Shown here piece after piece: positions 52,626 to 64,000 of a stretch of 64,000 nucleotides of DNA (positions are counted from its first letter, which is position 1; each line of letters begins with the position of its first letter). A program made the position numbers and the translations under genes. This DNA comes from Kryptolebias marmoratus (taxonomy: Eukaryota > Chordata > Actinopteri > Cyprinodontiformes > Rivulidae): the NCBI RefSeq assembly GCF_001649575.2, contig NC_051451.1, forward strand, positions 28,593,472 through 28,657,471, given 5' to 3'. Below the pieces are notes generated by a model. The model did no database searches and was not told where the DNA came from. It worked only from the letters and a program-made list of their open reading frames with translations.

Positions 52626-53232
52626 CCAAACAATGAAACATTACCTTTCTAAAAGACAAAGGAAACTGGATATTTTCAGACATTAGCTTACATGTCTTGG
52701 GTTCTTTTTTCACGAGTGCTCATTATGTCAGTCTCGTTGATTGCTGCCTGTTAAATGGACATAAAAGAGGAAATTGATGCTATAACTTGGCGAATCCCAA
52801 GGCATCTTTAAGTCAGTCAGTCTGGCACAAAATGAGCCCCTGTCCTAATTTATTGGTCTTAATTTATCAACACACTGGTATTTTGTTCACATGGGAAACT
52901 GCATTAGTTTCTGCTCGCACAACCTTCCGTTTTACCTTTATCAGTTTCCTGAGAACTGACAAGACATTTCTTCTTCCTGCATTGTTTAATTTCCTTCGTT
53001 TGGAGCTGATCACAGGGTAAACTAGTATTTAGTCCATCGACTTCAACAAAGCAGATCTCAGGCAGGGTGACAAGAGTGCAATCAGACAAGAGGACCGATG
53101 AGAAGCAGGCAGCTGCCTCAAATCACTTTCCACTCACAATTTTCTCTTCTTTATTCCTTTTATCTTCTGTTCTTTATTCCTGCCTGAGTTTCCTCTAATC
53201 TCACTGCAAATACAGATTAGCGTAGCAGCCAG

Positions 53233-53761
53233 AGCACATAGTGTCCTTGATGTTGTCATGAACGGGGTGGAAGGAGGCGAACCCTGAGCGCAGACTCATG
53301 GTGATTAAAAAAAATAAATAAACTATATTTAGAAATAAAGGCAAACCCAAAAACAAAGGCTGACGTGGCAGCAAAACCTAAACTAAATACAAAAACCTTA
53401 ACGAACTAAACAAAACATGAACAGACCTGTGACCAGAGATTAACCAAAGGGAGACGAGGAGGCACGAGCAAACAGGGAGGACGGCACATCAGGGAGGCAA
53501 AGAATGACAATGAACCAGCAGAGAAGTAGAGAATGTGACCGGGTATTAAAGGCAGAGGGTGATTAGTGGAAGTGGGCACAGGTGAGATGATTATGGAGCT
53601 AGAGGCAGGTGTAGATGGGTGAGAAAAGGGAAGAGAGAGAGAGTGACTGAGGAGAAGTGAATGGTGGCTGAGGCACAGGGAAGAGACAACTAAATAACAA
53701 ACAATAAACTCGAACTGAAATATGAAGACAAAACATAATACAAAAACCTTACATCCTAACA
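53233..53761. mobile_element. Non-autonomous dispersed element (about 530 bp)
   Basis: Starts ttgtcatgaacggggtggaa, has A-rich and GA-rich interiors (aaacctaaactaaatacaaa, acaggtgagatgattatgga), and ends ttacatcctaacag. The organisation is that of a common fish non-coding element and matches 12.7-13.15 kb in reverse. No ORF. Confidence 0.55.
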
Positions 53762-54119
53762 GATGTGAGCCATAATGGTATCTTTAAAAGACTGAAAAAT
53801 CTTTGCTTTTTAAGGAGACGGAGCAAACATTTTTTTATTATTGACTGTGTTTCTGTATGTTTCTACTCGAGCACAGACAGAGCTCTCTGGAAGGTATTTA
53901 CACGGTAAATGTTGGGAATGACTGAATGTTTTTGTACATTTTTGTGTTTTTAGGATTCTTTCAGCCAGTGTCTCACTGGGCTGTAACTTTTGGAGACCAG
54001 TTTAAAAAACAGGCTAATTTTCTGTTACATTCTCACTGGATTCTGAGTTTTAAGACCAGAGGGTTGTTTATGACGCCAATTTAAAAAAAAATTAATTGGA
54101 AAACTGTATTGTAGGATGT

Positions 54120-54475
54120 GCACATTATTTTGTTGTTCACCTTTAATGATTTAATTTAATGGCGTACATTTTAAAAATGACAACAGGAATAAAACATAAA
54201 AGGAACACCAATAAAACTATAAGATGGGCAGAGCTTCACCAGTTTGTGTAAAAATAGTGGAACAATTTCAGAATATTGTTAATGGAAAATTGGGAACTTT
54301 GTTGTGTTGCTGTCAGAAAATTCAAAATGACCTTCTACTTTCCAAAAATGGTAGAATTCTTAGTTTCAGCATTTTATGTTTACTGTTCCATTATGAGTTA
54401 AAATGGTTTGAGATTTTCAAATCATTCCATTTTGTTTTTATCCAATCAGTGTCCCAGCTTTTTTGAAACTGGAGT
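54120..54475 (+). mobile_element. DNA-transposon-derived repeat, right end
   Basis: The end reads tttgagattttcaaatcatt, ccattttgtttttatccaat, cagtgtcccagcttttttga and aactggagt. This closely resembles the 3' end of a very common teleost non-autonomous DNA element (gtcccaacttttttgga type). The left end was not identified. Confidence 0.6.
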
Positions 54476-55479
54476 AAGACCAACATTTTCTTCTTGTCCT
54501 TCATTCCACAAACATGACCCTGGAAGTAGCCGATGTCCAGGGTGGTGTTTTGGATTTGTTTGGACTTCACCTGCAGATGGGAGAACAGAAGACAGACTGT
54601 TGGAGTTAAAACAGAGACCAAACAGCAAGAAGATGGTCCTGTTAGGACCTGCAACCGGATCTGTCTCAGAAATGTTTTTAGCTTGTCAGCAGTCTAAGAC
54701 GATGTTTATTCCTGTCGTAGAAACCAATGAGAAGAAAAACTGCACAGGTTAAAAACTCTACTTTTTGTAAGTACAATTCTATGACTCAAATTCAGCATGC
54801 TTTTCCTTTTAGAATGACTGATTTATTAAATTGGGAGTCTGCTTTTTTATGGTGTTTTTCTTTAGCCACTTTAAATCAAAGGCGTATCAAAAAACATACG
54901 TTTGTCTCTAAGATCTCCTTGAGTTTAAAACCTTAAACCATAGACCCACAAAAAGCCTCTGCACATATTATCTGTCATTAAAAAGACCAGACATGGAGGA
55001 AACTGGGCTCAAAATGAACGCTGTATAAATAAGAGTCCAAATTATTGGAAATGATGGTTGACCTGCAGAGAACTTGGCTTTTCAAGGCTCACCGTCAACA
55101 TGCATTAGACAAGAAAAGCTTTATTTTTTACTTTTAAAGAAACTTCTCAGTGAAAACAGACAGTCGAACCTTCTTCTTTTTAACAACATGCTTTCCTTGA
55201 CTTCTATCCATCATTGTAATTGCCATTCCAGCTCTTTGAACATTGCAGGCCTCTCCTGTGAGTCTGCAGGCTGCTGGGTGACAGCTGAAGGTAATTCACT
55301 TTGCCTCGTTTAGCTCACTGTTAACAGCTCATGGGATGATAACAGGAGAGCAAGAACTTTAATCATATTCTTCTGCCTTCAAGAGAGATATTGCTTTTTC
55401 TCAGTTTATTGAACAGGTAGGGGAGGTGAGTGTTGGTGTGCATGGCAGGATGTGGGAATGTTTGGCTGCTGGGTGTCAC

Positions 55480-55930
55480 GGGTGGCCTGGGGGACATGTA
55501 TCATCGATCCGCTACTAGAGGCTTCCTGTACGTGGGGGTGGCATTAAAATGATCCATGGCCCTTTTTCCGGGCTAATACAGCTGATATTGAGATATCAGG
55601 CGGCTCTTTGTGTGTCAGAGTGAAGAGGGGAGGTTACACACACAAACAATCCCGGACAGGAGGGTTCCTCCTCAGCGGCTGAAGTGATAATCTAATAGGG
55701 ACATTTGTTTTTCTCTCCCTCTCGCTCCTCGCTCCTCTTCGAGCTTCAAAAACAAAAGCTTTCGTCGAGAGGACCCGCTGCAGCCCCTGTGGCAAAAAAA
55801 ACAGCCACGCAGCAGCAAAACAAGTGTAACGTACACCATCTGGCTCTCCACCGGCGTCTGCCTCAGTCTCAGAGACGGGCAGGAGCCGTGAAAACAGATG
55901 GGGAGGTGGGGATCAGAAAGACGTCTCCTC
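55480..55930. other. Candidate conserved non-coding segment
   Basis: Low-repeat, GC-richer stretch with ATCGAT and GATATC-type palindromes (catgtatcatcgatccgcta, gctgatattgagatatcagg) and ggctaatacagc. Open frames on both strands are short and lack splice logic. Appearance only. Confidence 0.3.
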
Positions 55931-57454
55931 ACCTCCAGAGGGATGCCACATGGATGCCAAAAAGAATTTTTAAAAATGTATTTTATTTAGCAAAAAATAG
56001 CACAAATGCGCAGCTTCTTGGTGGTTGAGCCAGCTGGATTTAATAGGTGATGGAAGGTTGGTTTGAAAGTTTAGAGTACATCTTCTGCCATATGTATAAT
56101 TCCTTTTGGCTGCAAATCAAATGAGTCACTATAAATCTGTTCACAAGCAGGACTGCTGGTAGTAAAAGCTGTGTTTCAGCAGAAACAGTAAATGAATAAT
56201 TTGTTTAGTTTTGGTTTTCCCTGCGGTCTTGTTATCTTTGTTTCTCCTCCTGTCCAGTTAAAGCAGATAGAAACAACAGGAGCCCGTTGCCCCCCACCTG
56301 TACCTGTCCTATATTCCTCTGCCTGGTGTTCGTCTCTTCCATGAGCCCTGATCGATCCTCGCAGCCGAGCATGTTCCATTACCAAAAATTACTCATCCGT
56401 AGATGGGTGGGAAAGGATATTAATCAATACAACCTCTGCAAGTAACACCCTTGTTATTCTTTCAAAGCCAAACAAAATGAAGATTTGGTTTTGTTGGAGG
56501 CTCGTTACTAAGAGGAGAGGAGAGCAGATGTTTTACACAGGTATTGATCAGAATACATGGTCAATACTCACCTTTAATGATTGCATCCTGCATGTTTGTT
56601 CAGTAAGCAGAGCTGTGAGAGCTGATTTATCTTGTTTTAATAGCTTTTTTATTTTTGCTTCTTCATTCATTACATTAACAATCACTTTTATACAAGCTAA
56701 ATGAAAAGCTTCCGCTGCAGTATATACGGTCCGTTAAATTAATGCCAAATAATCATGTGATGTTTATTCCTCATGCTGGACAACAAGCTCACAAACCCAA
56801 GATCCAGAAGCTTCCATTTGAAACATCAAGTTGACCAGAGAAGAGGCCAAAGATGTAAAGCTGTGTACATGAAGAAAGATGGAGCCTCAATATAAAGAGA
56901 TCCAACTCACAGACTGAACCGTACCTGACATCTAAAACTCATCTCAAATTAGTTTTCACAGATTTTAGATACCATAGTTTTTTTTTGCCACCTGGGAGCT
57001 CCTCTCTGACAGAAAACAGAGGCTGCAGCCCTGAATGTCCAGCTCTAAAAACCACAATAATCATAAAGAATAATTATTAAAGATCTGCATTAAATCTGAA
57101 ACGTGGGGGCGGCCCAGGTGGGAATAAAATGGGCTTAGGTGGAAATGATATGGGTAAAGGTGGACAACAAAATAAAACACACTGCCTAGAACAGTTTTAA
57201 ACTCAAAAAACGGCCATTTTTCTATCTACACCAACATGTCTGCAGCATCATTAACAAATACTCCGACTGAATCCAACAGATTGTTAATAAATTCAAGTTC
57301 TGGAGCAGCTTTCCTGCTGCAGGATTTTTTTAATCAATATTAATTGCAGCCCTAAAACCTGTATTTAAACACGCAGGAAAAACTACTGAATATTCCACTG
57401 TGTTTATTATGGAGAGGTGCAGCTGCAACTTCTCTTCCTGTAAAGCAGGACACG

Positions 57455-57493
<39 letters not shown>

Positions 57494-60400
57494 CAATCAG
57501 CAAGCAATGAGGCGGCGGTGCAGACACCAAAACCCGATGGAGGATTTATTTTTCACCGATGGGGGTAAATAAATGTTAATAAGGTCTAAAAATACCAAAT
57601 TATACCACTTCAATAAAAGTTTTGTTGAATTTATGTTGAAAAGTCTGTGATGGGGGAAAAGATGGTGCCATTTTCTTAAAACTGAACGGACTAGTTAGGG
57701 TTTAAATACTGTTTTAAAGTAGAAAATACAAGTTAAACTTCCAACTCAGTCAAAACTTATTTTGAACTGTACAAGTTTTATGTGTCACACAAAGTCTGCA
57801 AAAACCTGCAGGAACAAAAACAGTGGAAATCATTAAAATTTAGGTTAGATTATTACAAAATTATGTTGGAGTTTTTGGGCAACAGCTGCATCATTTCTTC
57901 AGAAATGCAGAAAAAAAATAATCCTTTTAAAGAACTTGTACCAACATAAATACTCATTTCTGCAGCTTTAGTTTGGAGTGTGTTCTGTGTGAGGTTTGTC
58001 TAATTTGAGGAATCCTGCTGATGGTTGAGTTGTTTATGATGTGACCGATGGCAGGGTCAAAGGTTAATTGGCAGCACATGCAGATTTAGATGTTTCAGTA
58101 ATTAGGAACTATTTTTGCATGACATGTTTGTTTTTTTTAATCTGACCTGTTGAATATTCACATCTAAATGTGCCTTTTGACTTTCTGAAGCTATTCAGGT
58201 GCATTCTTTTAGTTTATGACTGATACAGCCTGCATTATGGCTGCAGATACAAATGAATTAGAGTAAAAATTGTATATTTATTCACCAATATGCAGAACAA
58301 ATCCCTTCCCTTGAAGCCTGTGATGGTGCAGCACCTGACTCAGTCCTGCTGACTTTATTTACAATCCAAGCTGCAGAAACAATCATATTAGTCCTGTCGT
58401 GGAGACATAAGTGACACAGATGAATTGGGCCTCCTTCTTATGGGGTAAAAGGATGCAAAGATTTCTTTTCAACGACGTAAAAATCAATTTACATCATTTG
58501 AGCTGCAGCAGTTTGATTCCTGTGGGGATTGAGTTAATATTGCTGTGGTGTCGGAGCAAATGGATGACAAATTTCTGCGCCTCTTGAATTAATCAAACCA
58601 CTCCTGCTTCGCTGGATTACACAGACCCGACTCAGCAATAACATCGCTACAAAGTCATCATAAATAAAGAGTTTTCAGTCAACTAATATCTGCAGGATAA
58701 GACACACAGGAAGCTGCTTTAACAGTTTGATGCTGCAAGAAGGTGCAGAGATGAAGCAGGAAAACTGACAGAGAGGTGAAAAGTTGAGTTTATTGCAAGT
58801 TCAGTGTTTGATTTCTCAAACTCATAATGCTCAATAAACAGTGTACAGTCAGAAAGTCAAATATTTATTGTTAATACCTGCATGCCTTCCTGGAGCATAC
58901 TGCTGAAGAAAAATAAGTTCTTTATTACCAGCCAGAGGAGTCAATAAAGTTTAATAACACGAGTGTAACTTCTTTACCGGAAATCAGAATTTATCACCAC
59001 ATAAACGGGAGATGGAAGAAAAACATGAACAACACATTCTTTTCAAAATATTCCACAAAAATGTCATCAAGTCATAATGAAAGACAGCACTTTAATTTAA
59101 TCTGATTTAATCGTGTTTAATTTGTATGATGCTGGCAGCCTGAAGGGCAGAGAAAAGAAGATTCAACATTTTATAAAAAGCAGAATAAATGTTAGTTTCT
59201 GTTTCCTGTTCTGCAGGTAAAATGTTTTTATTTTGACAAAGTTTATGGAGATTAAATATTTAATTTTGGTTTCTTCTTCTTCAGCAAGATCATTTTGCTC
59301 AACAGGACAAGTTGTCTTTTTCAACTTTTAAACTTCTTTTATGCTAAAAGTGATATTTGGACAACTCTGAAGTGGTGTTATGTGAAATGAATATCTTACC
59401 TGTTGTAGATAGCTCTTTGAACCACCTGAGTTTAAAGAAATAGTTTATATCTGACTGAGAGGTTAACGGCTAGTTTGAGTAAAAAACACAAAACTCAAAT
59501 TTCAAAAAGGTTCAATAAACTTTATTTTCTTTGAGTTATTTACAGTCATAGTTAAAGATTTAAGTATGCTTACATTATTATAACAGTATCTTGTTTTGTG
59601 TAGAAGGCTGACAAATAACTGTTTAATCAGAAAATATATGTAGTTCTGTGTATACTTGCAAATATAAATATTGGTTGCAGCAGCAGCAGCAAGCTATAGC
59701 ACTTCTGGTGTAGTTATGTGTAACTGACAGAGGTGTAAAGGTTTAAATAAATTTCATGAACTGCTTTGAAACTGTTGATCTCCCTGCAGGTTTTAAACTG
59801 TCTCCTAAATGGACGCTGTCTCCTGTCTATGTCTCCTGTCTCCTGTCAGCTCAGCATGAAATGCTCCATTTTTACAGAAGTTCTGTGTTCTCCTGGTGGC
59901 TTCACATGTTTTTCTTTCCAAAGTTCTTTCTTCAGCAGGTGGAACCACCGTCCAGCCTTTTCCTTGTACCTGCTTTCATCTGGACTCTGGCTGTGCTGAA
60001 TGTTTCTCTCCTAATAAAGGTTTTTATCCACAGTTTGAGACGTACGCTTGAAGGTTGCGCCTGCCTCTGGTACAGACATCCAACCATTTTCTATCCCAAA
60101 GTCTCCATGTTCTTACCTCAAACATGTCTTGTTTGTGTGAAAAAGTTGGTGTCATTTTTGTTAAATTAAACAACTTTCAGAACTTTCTCGCAGTGGATTT
60201 ATCTGATATCGATGTGACACAGTTAAGTTCCAACAGTGACACAGTTCCAACAGTCAACTATAACTCAGCAGCAGCATGCTATTTAAGTGGAATAATTACA
60301 TATTTTGCTGTCAGTTTGATAGTCAATAAGCTGTCCAGACATTTGTTATAGACTTCTTCTGAGCTTCTCAGTGACAAATATGACACGAGGGCAGGGATGG

Positions 60401-63400
60401 TTTTTTAGTATCTGTTTACTGAGTGTTGGGGACAAAGCTCTAATAATAATAACAGCTAATAATAATAATCTTTAAGCTGTTTTTTTCTGAACATCAGCTT
60501 CTCAGTGAAAATGTTTCAGAGAAAAACAAATTAGAAAAAATAACAGGTCTTATTTCTTGTATTATGTTAAAATTCGAACACGGCTGGGAACAGATTTATT
60601 AACTGTTCAAAGATATTACAGGCTTGAAATCTGTTCATTGTTTGCAGGACAGTTTCTGTGCTAAGCCAGACGATCAGATGTCCAATCTGCAGAGGATGAC
60701 GAGCAGAGTCCAATCACAGCCAGACAAGAGTTGAGACTTTCGATGGGCTTTTGGTTTTGGCCAAATGTTGGTGCCAGTCTGTGCAGATGGTACGCCGCTA
60801 TACAGCAGGAGCAGTTCCCGAAGAAATCAACTCAACATTTGGGTACAGTCTCAGAGATATCATGGTTTTCTCGTGCCACTTTTACTGGATACATCAGGTG
60901 AAATGAACTGAAATGGAAATGTTGCTTTTTAAAAGTGGTATCTCAGCAGGCCGCGACTGTAGGAGACTCAAAACTGACTGAATCTGAGTGTTTGCAACCA
61001 GTGAGCCATGCAGCTGCATTTTAAGAGCCAGTTTTTAAAAATCATGGCATATTTTTATGTGCATGGTTTGCAAAACTGTTTTTTTTGGTCAGTAGCTCCC
61101 AAACTTTTAGCTCTTAATCCACAAACTGATTGACAAAGGAGCTTCTAACCCATCTATTCTGGTTTAAATGGATAAAAACTGCTTAAATCCAATTAAACAT
61201 GGATATAATAACATCATAAATAGTCTTAACATCCACAAAATCATTTTTATTCATTTATGACTTCTATTTTTATCTTTTGAAAAAACAAGATAAGCAATCA
61301 TTTTTGAATGCAGGTTGAAATCTGGAGATTGTCTGATAACCTCCAGTTTTTTGAACATGTTAAAAAATTCAAGCCACAGGACTGTTCACCTCTGCAGCTC
61401 ATGCAAAAACATTAAGAGCAGCTACAGCCGAGGGTGAAGCTGAGCCCTTTTCACACGGGATGACCCCCCCGCAGCGTTCTCCTAGTAAAACGTGACGATC
61501 AGGACGCTACGCTCTTCGTACTCTCTATTTCCCACATCTGTGGTGACCCATTATATTTGTAGCCAGTGAAAGGTTTTAATTTTATTTCATTTTTAGATTT
61601 ACAACATGTGGTTGAATCAAATTCAGCCCAGAATATTCATAAAAACCTATAAACCTGATTTCCAGCAGCAATAACAGATGAGATGCAATTATTAAACATT
61701 AGCTTCATGTTGCACCCAGTAAATAAAGAGGAGTCCTCCAGATGTCATTACTTTCCATTACATTCAAAGAACCAATTAAATGAGTTCGATCTGTCGTTTC
61801 CATGAAGAACATACTGTTTTAAAAGGAATCATTTTATTAATCAAGCAAAGACTTTGGTCGTCTTCCGTTCAGCTTCATGTTGACCAGCCTCCTGATAAAA
61901 ACATCTGGACAGAAATCACATCTGCAGGAACGCTGCTGCCACATAATATAACTGGATAAACTTTATTCTGATCTGATTGTTGTGAACAAGGTTCATTTCT
62001 TTGTTTCCTGATGAGCATGTTTTGTGAAGCATGTCTGTACAACAACAAGTCATTTTAGCTGGGATATATTTATTTATTACAAAGATCTTTAGTCTCTAAT
62101 TAGTATCCAAACTGATGCCAAATCACAAAGAGCTCATTTAGACTCAAAGCATTTCCTAACAAACGAGTCACTGGATAGCTGCTACGAGTCGCATTGTTTG
62201 ATTCCTTTTGGCCAAAAGTTGAACTTAAACAATAGTTTGCCTGCTCAGCAGACTCTACATAAAAACTAGAAAAGAAGATTTCTCAGGGGGAAGGACTGAA
62301 ATGAGCTCATCTTCATGGCCAGAGAAGGGCCTCATATTATTAGTCCTATCTGCACTTTCTACCTAATGTAGCATGGAAAAGGCTCATACTGATGCAGTAA
62401 CTGCAGACACTAGCCCTTTGCATTTTCTTATTACCTCTGTGTGTGTACACAGTGAGCAAGAATTCAACACAGATCACTGTTTAGTTTCCCCACGCAGCAG
62501 CTTAAAACAGATTGAAACTTACCTAAAATTTCAGTCTTGGCCATGATTTACTTCTTTTCCTTGTGACTTAACCTTGTGCCATAAGCTTGTCAGGGACAAA
62601 CACAAGTGCAACCTGCAGGAAATTAGTCTCGGCAGGGATTTGTTGGTGTTGCTTTGATGTAAACACTCTTCTCTGAGGGTGTTAAAGATTGTATTCAGAG
62701 TTTAAAGTCAACTATTTTCTCAGTGCATCAATTGAAATTAAGCCGAGTTATCGCGGAGCCTCTTAACATCTCATAAGTTTTTGCACTTCTGAAAAGAGGA
62801 AAGATAAACAAGCATGCATTTAGCTTGCATCCCTCAGCTTGTGATCTCAGTAGGCCTCACTAACGCCTGACACGCATGTACAAACACACAAACACATCCT
62901 CATCAAACTCCACTATCCTCAGTGTTGTTTGGCATTCTGCTGCAGCTTTAATGCAGGGAGGACATGGAACCTTGGCTGACCACGAATACTTCATCCTCTA
63001 TGATAAACACATCATTAAATCTTCAAAAAACATGAATTATTCACAGCTACAAATGTGTCTCTGCAGCATGTCATTGTTGTTATGCATGTATAGAGATGGT
63101 TCTGTGTGTATGTTCTGGATTTTGTTAACTTTTTATGACCTGTTCTGGTAAAATCGGCTACCTTGTCCCAGATTTAACGTGCTGGAACTTCCTTTTTGGG
63201 TTAGGAGATTTTCTGTGAGCTCCCCTGGACTCTCAGGAGCTGCTGAAGGTTTGGTACAGAGATCAACAGAAGGCAAACTCAGTTGGAGATCAGGTCTAAA
63301 CTTGAATACACAGTTCTCCGTTTTATTTTGTGTGTGGGTGTATCAGGAGCCCCTGATTGCATCCTTAAGTGATTTAAGATGTACTGTCTGTTGTGTAGTT

Positions 63401-63885
63401 GTACTCAGCAAACACAGGCCCAGATGGATGCATGTGATTAACTTCAGGCTAAACAAATGAAAGGAAGTCAACACAATGTGCTTATAAATGCAAACTTGTG
63501 TGTCCTTGTGTACATAGTACAGTAGCTTATTGTGCAACACTGAAGACATCTCAGACATATATAGTTTTTAAAAACCTTTTTGTAAATTTAAAAGCATTTG
63601 TTTAAAGATGCAGAGCTGTCTTGTCTGGCACAAGCATGAGACTGACTGGTAAAATATCAGTCATGTTGAAGTTTGCTGCCTGAAAAAGTGTCTGATAACT
63701 TTCTGTGAGCGTTGAATATGTTTAACCTTCGACTTGAATATTAAAATAGTTGTGGTTAGAAAAATATTCTAACATCAAATAAACTAGAGCTAAACAAACC
63801 AGACATGTTAGTTTAAAAACACCAAATTTATCAATCAAATAGGAAGTGGCAATATGCTGGTGTAGATTCTCAGTCATCCAGGCCA
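55931..63885. other. Intergenic DNA without recognised genes
   Basis: AT-rich sequence. Besides the microsatellite at 57.46 kb, parts of a dispersed repeat shared with 8.6 kb occur at 59385-59480 (atcttacctgttgtagatag) and 60930-61085. A 137-codon frame at 59756-60169 lacks domain character and is pyrimidine-driven. No exon, RNA gene or intact transposon was seen. Confidence 0.6.
57460..57491. repeat. (CA)n microsatellite
   Basis: About 16 CA units. Confidence 0.95.
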
Positions 63886-63889
63886 TGGT

Positions 63890-64000
63890 AAATTCAAAAG
63901 AAAAGTTAAAAAACAAAAACAACTGGACTTCTATTCTGTAGCTGAAGACGTTTCGCTTCTCATCCGAGGAGCTTTCTCAATTCAGAAATAGAGAGTGTGG
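63890..64000 (+). repeat. Start of a teleost dispersed repeat, cut by window edge
   Basis: gtagctgaagacgtttcgct followed by tctcatccgaggagctttct is a well-known dispersed fish sequence. Only its beginning is in the window. Confidence 0.65.

Noticed and set aside
59756..60169. 137-codon open frame, the longest non-repeat frame in the right half
   Set aside because: Composition is driven by CT-rich repeats (ctcctgtc runs). It lacks a promoter, domains or a coding codon pattern.

Overview
The window looks like nuclear DNA of a ray-finned fish, probably a percomorph teleost, although the species cannot be named from sequence alone. The reasons are spliced exons with vertebrate GT-AG introns, AT-rich non-coding DNA, CA/GT microsatellites, many decayed Tc1/mariner copies and several dispersed repeat types typical of teleosts. 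Bacterial features (operons, Shine-Dalgarno sites, CRISPR) are absent. Nearly all short open frames on both strands are chance frames.

The one securely identified gene is the 3' half of dntt (terminal deoxynucleotidyltransferase, TdT), on the + strand. Four exons (3237-3339, 11374-11622, 11953-12036, 43588-43674) read in frame through the palm and thumb of a family X DNA polymerase. They carry the catalytic HDVD and RVDLV aspartate motifs, the TdT/pol mu loop 1 region, GWTGS, and a C-terminus ending YIEPWQRNA-stop. An AATAAA follows at 43881. The 5' exons lie before base 1. The introns are very uneven: about 8.0 kb, 0.33 kb and 31.6 kb. The last one separates the final 28 codons from the rest and holds most of the window's mobile DNA.

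Mobile and repeat DNA, in order: a Tc1-like terminal fragment (7.6 kb); a Tc1-like transposase relic (18.4-19.2 kb); an assembly gap (19504-20246) that interrupts a reverse-strand gene resembling the teleost 'P2X7-like' genes; a SINE-like repeat (24.5 kb); a second copy of the 18.4 kb Tc1 element in the opposite orientation, containing a 24-unit minisatellite (27001-27904) with a 188-bp higher-order period; a pair of inverted ~100-bp arms (35.4/36.0 kb); and a Tc1-like element with both ends (42333-43442) lying 145 bp before the last dntt exon. Beyond dntt (43.9-64 kb) there is no recognisable gene. That region holds more Tc1 relics, an inverted repeat pair at 46.1-46.3 kb, a LINE reverse-transcriptase fragment (52.07-52.63 kb), other dispersed repeats, and one open frame with good splice sites on the minus strand (48804-48999) that may be an exon of an unrecognised gene.

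Several low-repeat stretches (for example 36.5-37.0, 46.9-47.2 and 55.5-55.9 kb) have the look of conserved non-coding elements, but this cannot be shown without alignment. I found no convincing undescribed multi-gene system. The strongest structural oddity is the higher-order minisatellite that has expanded inside one of two sibling transposon copies.
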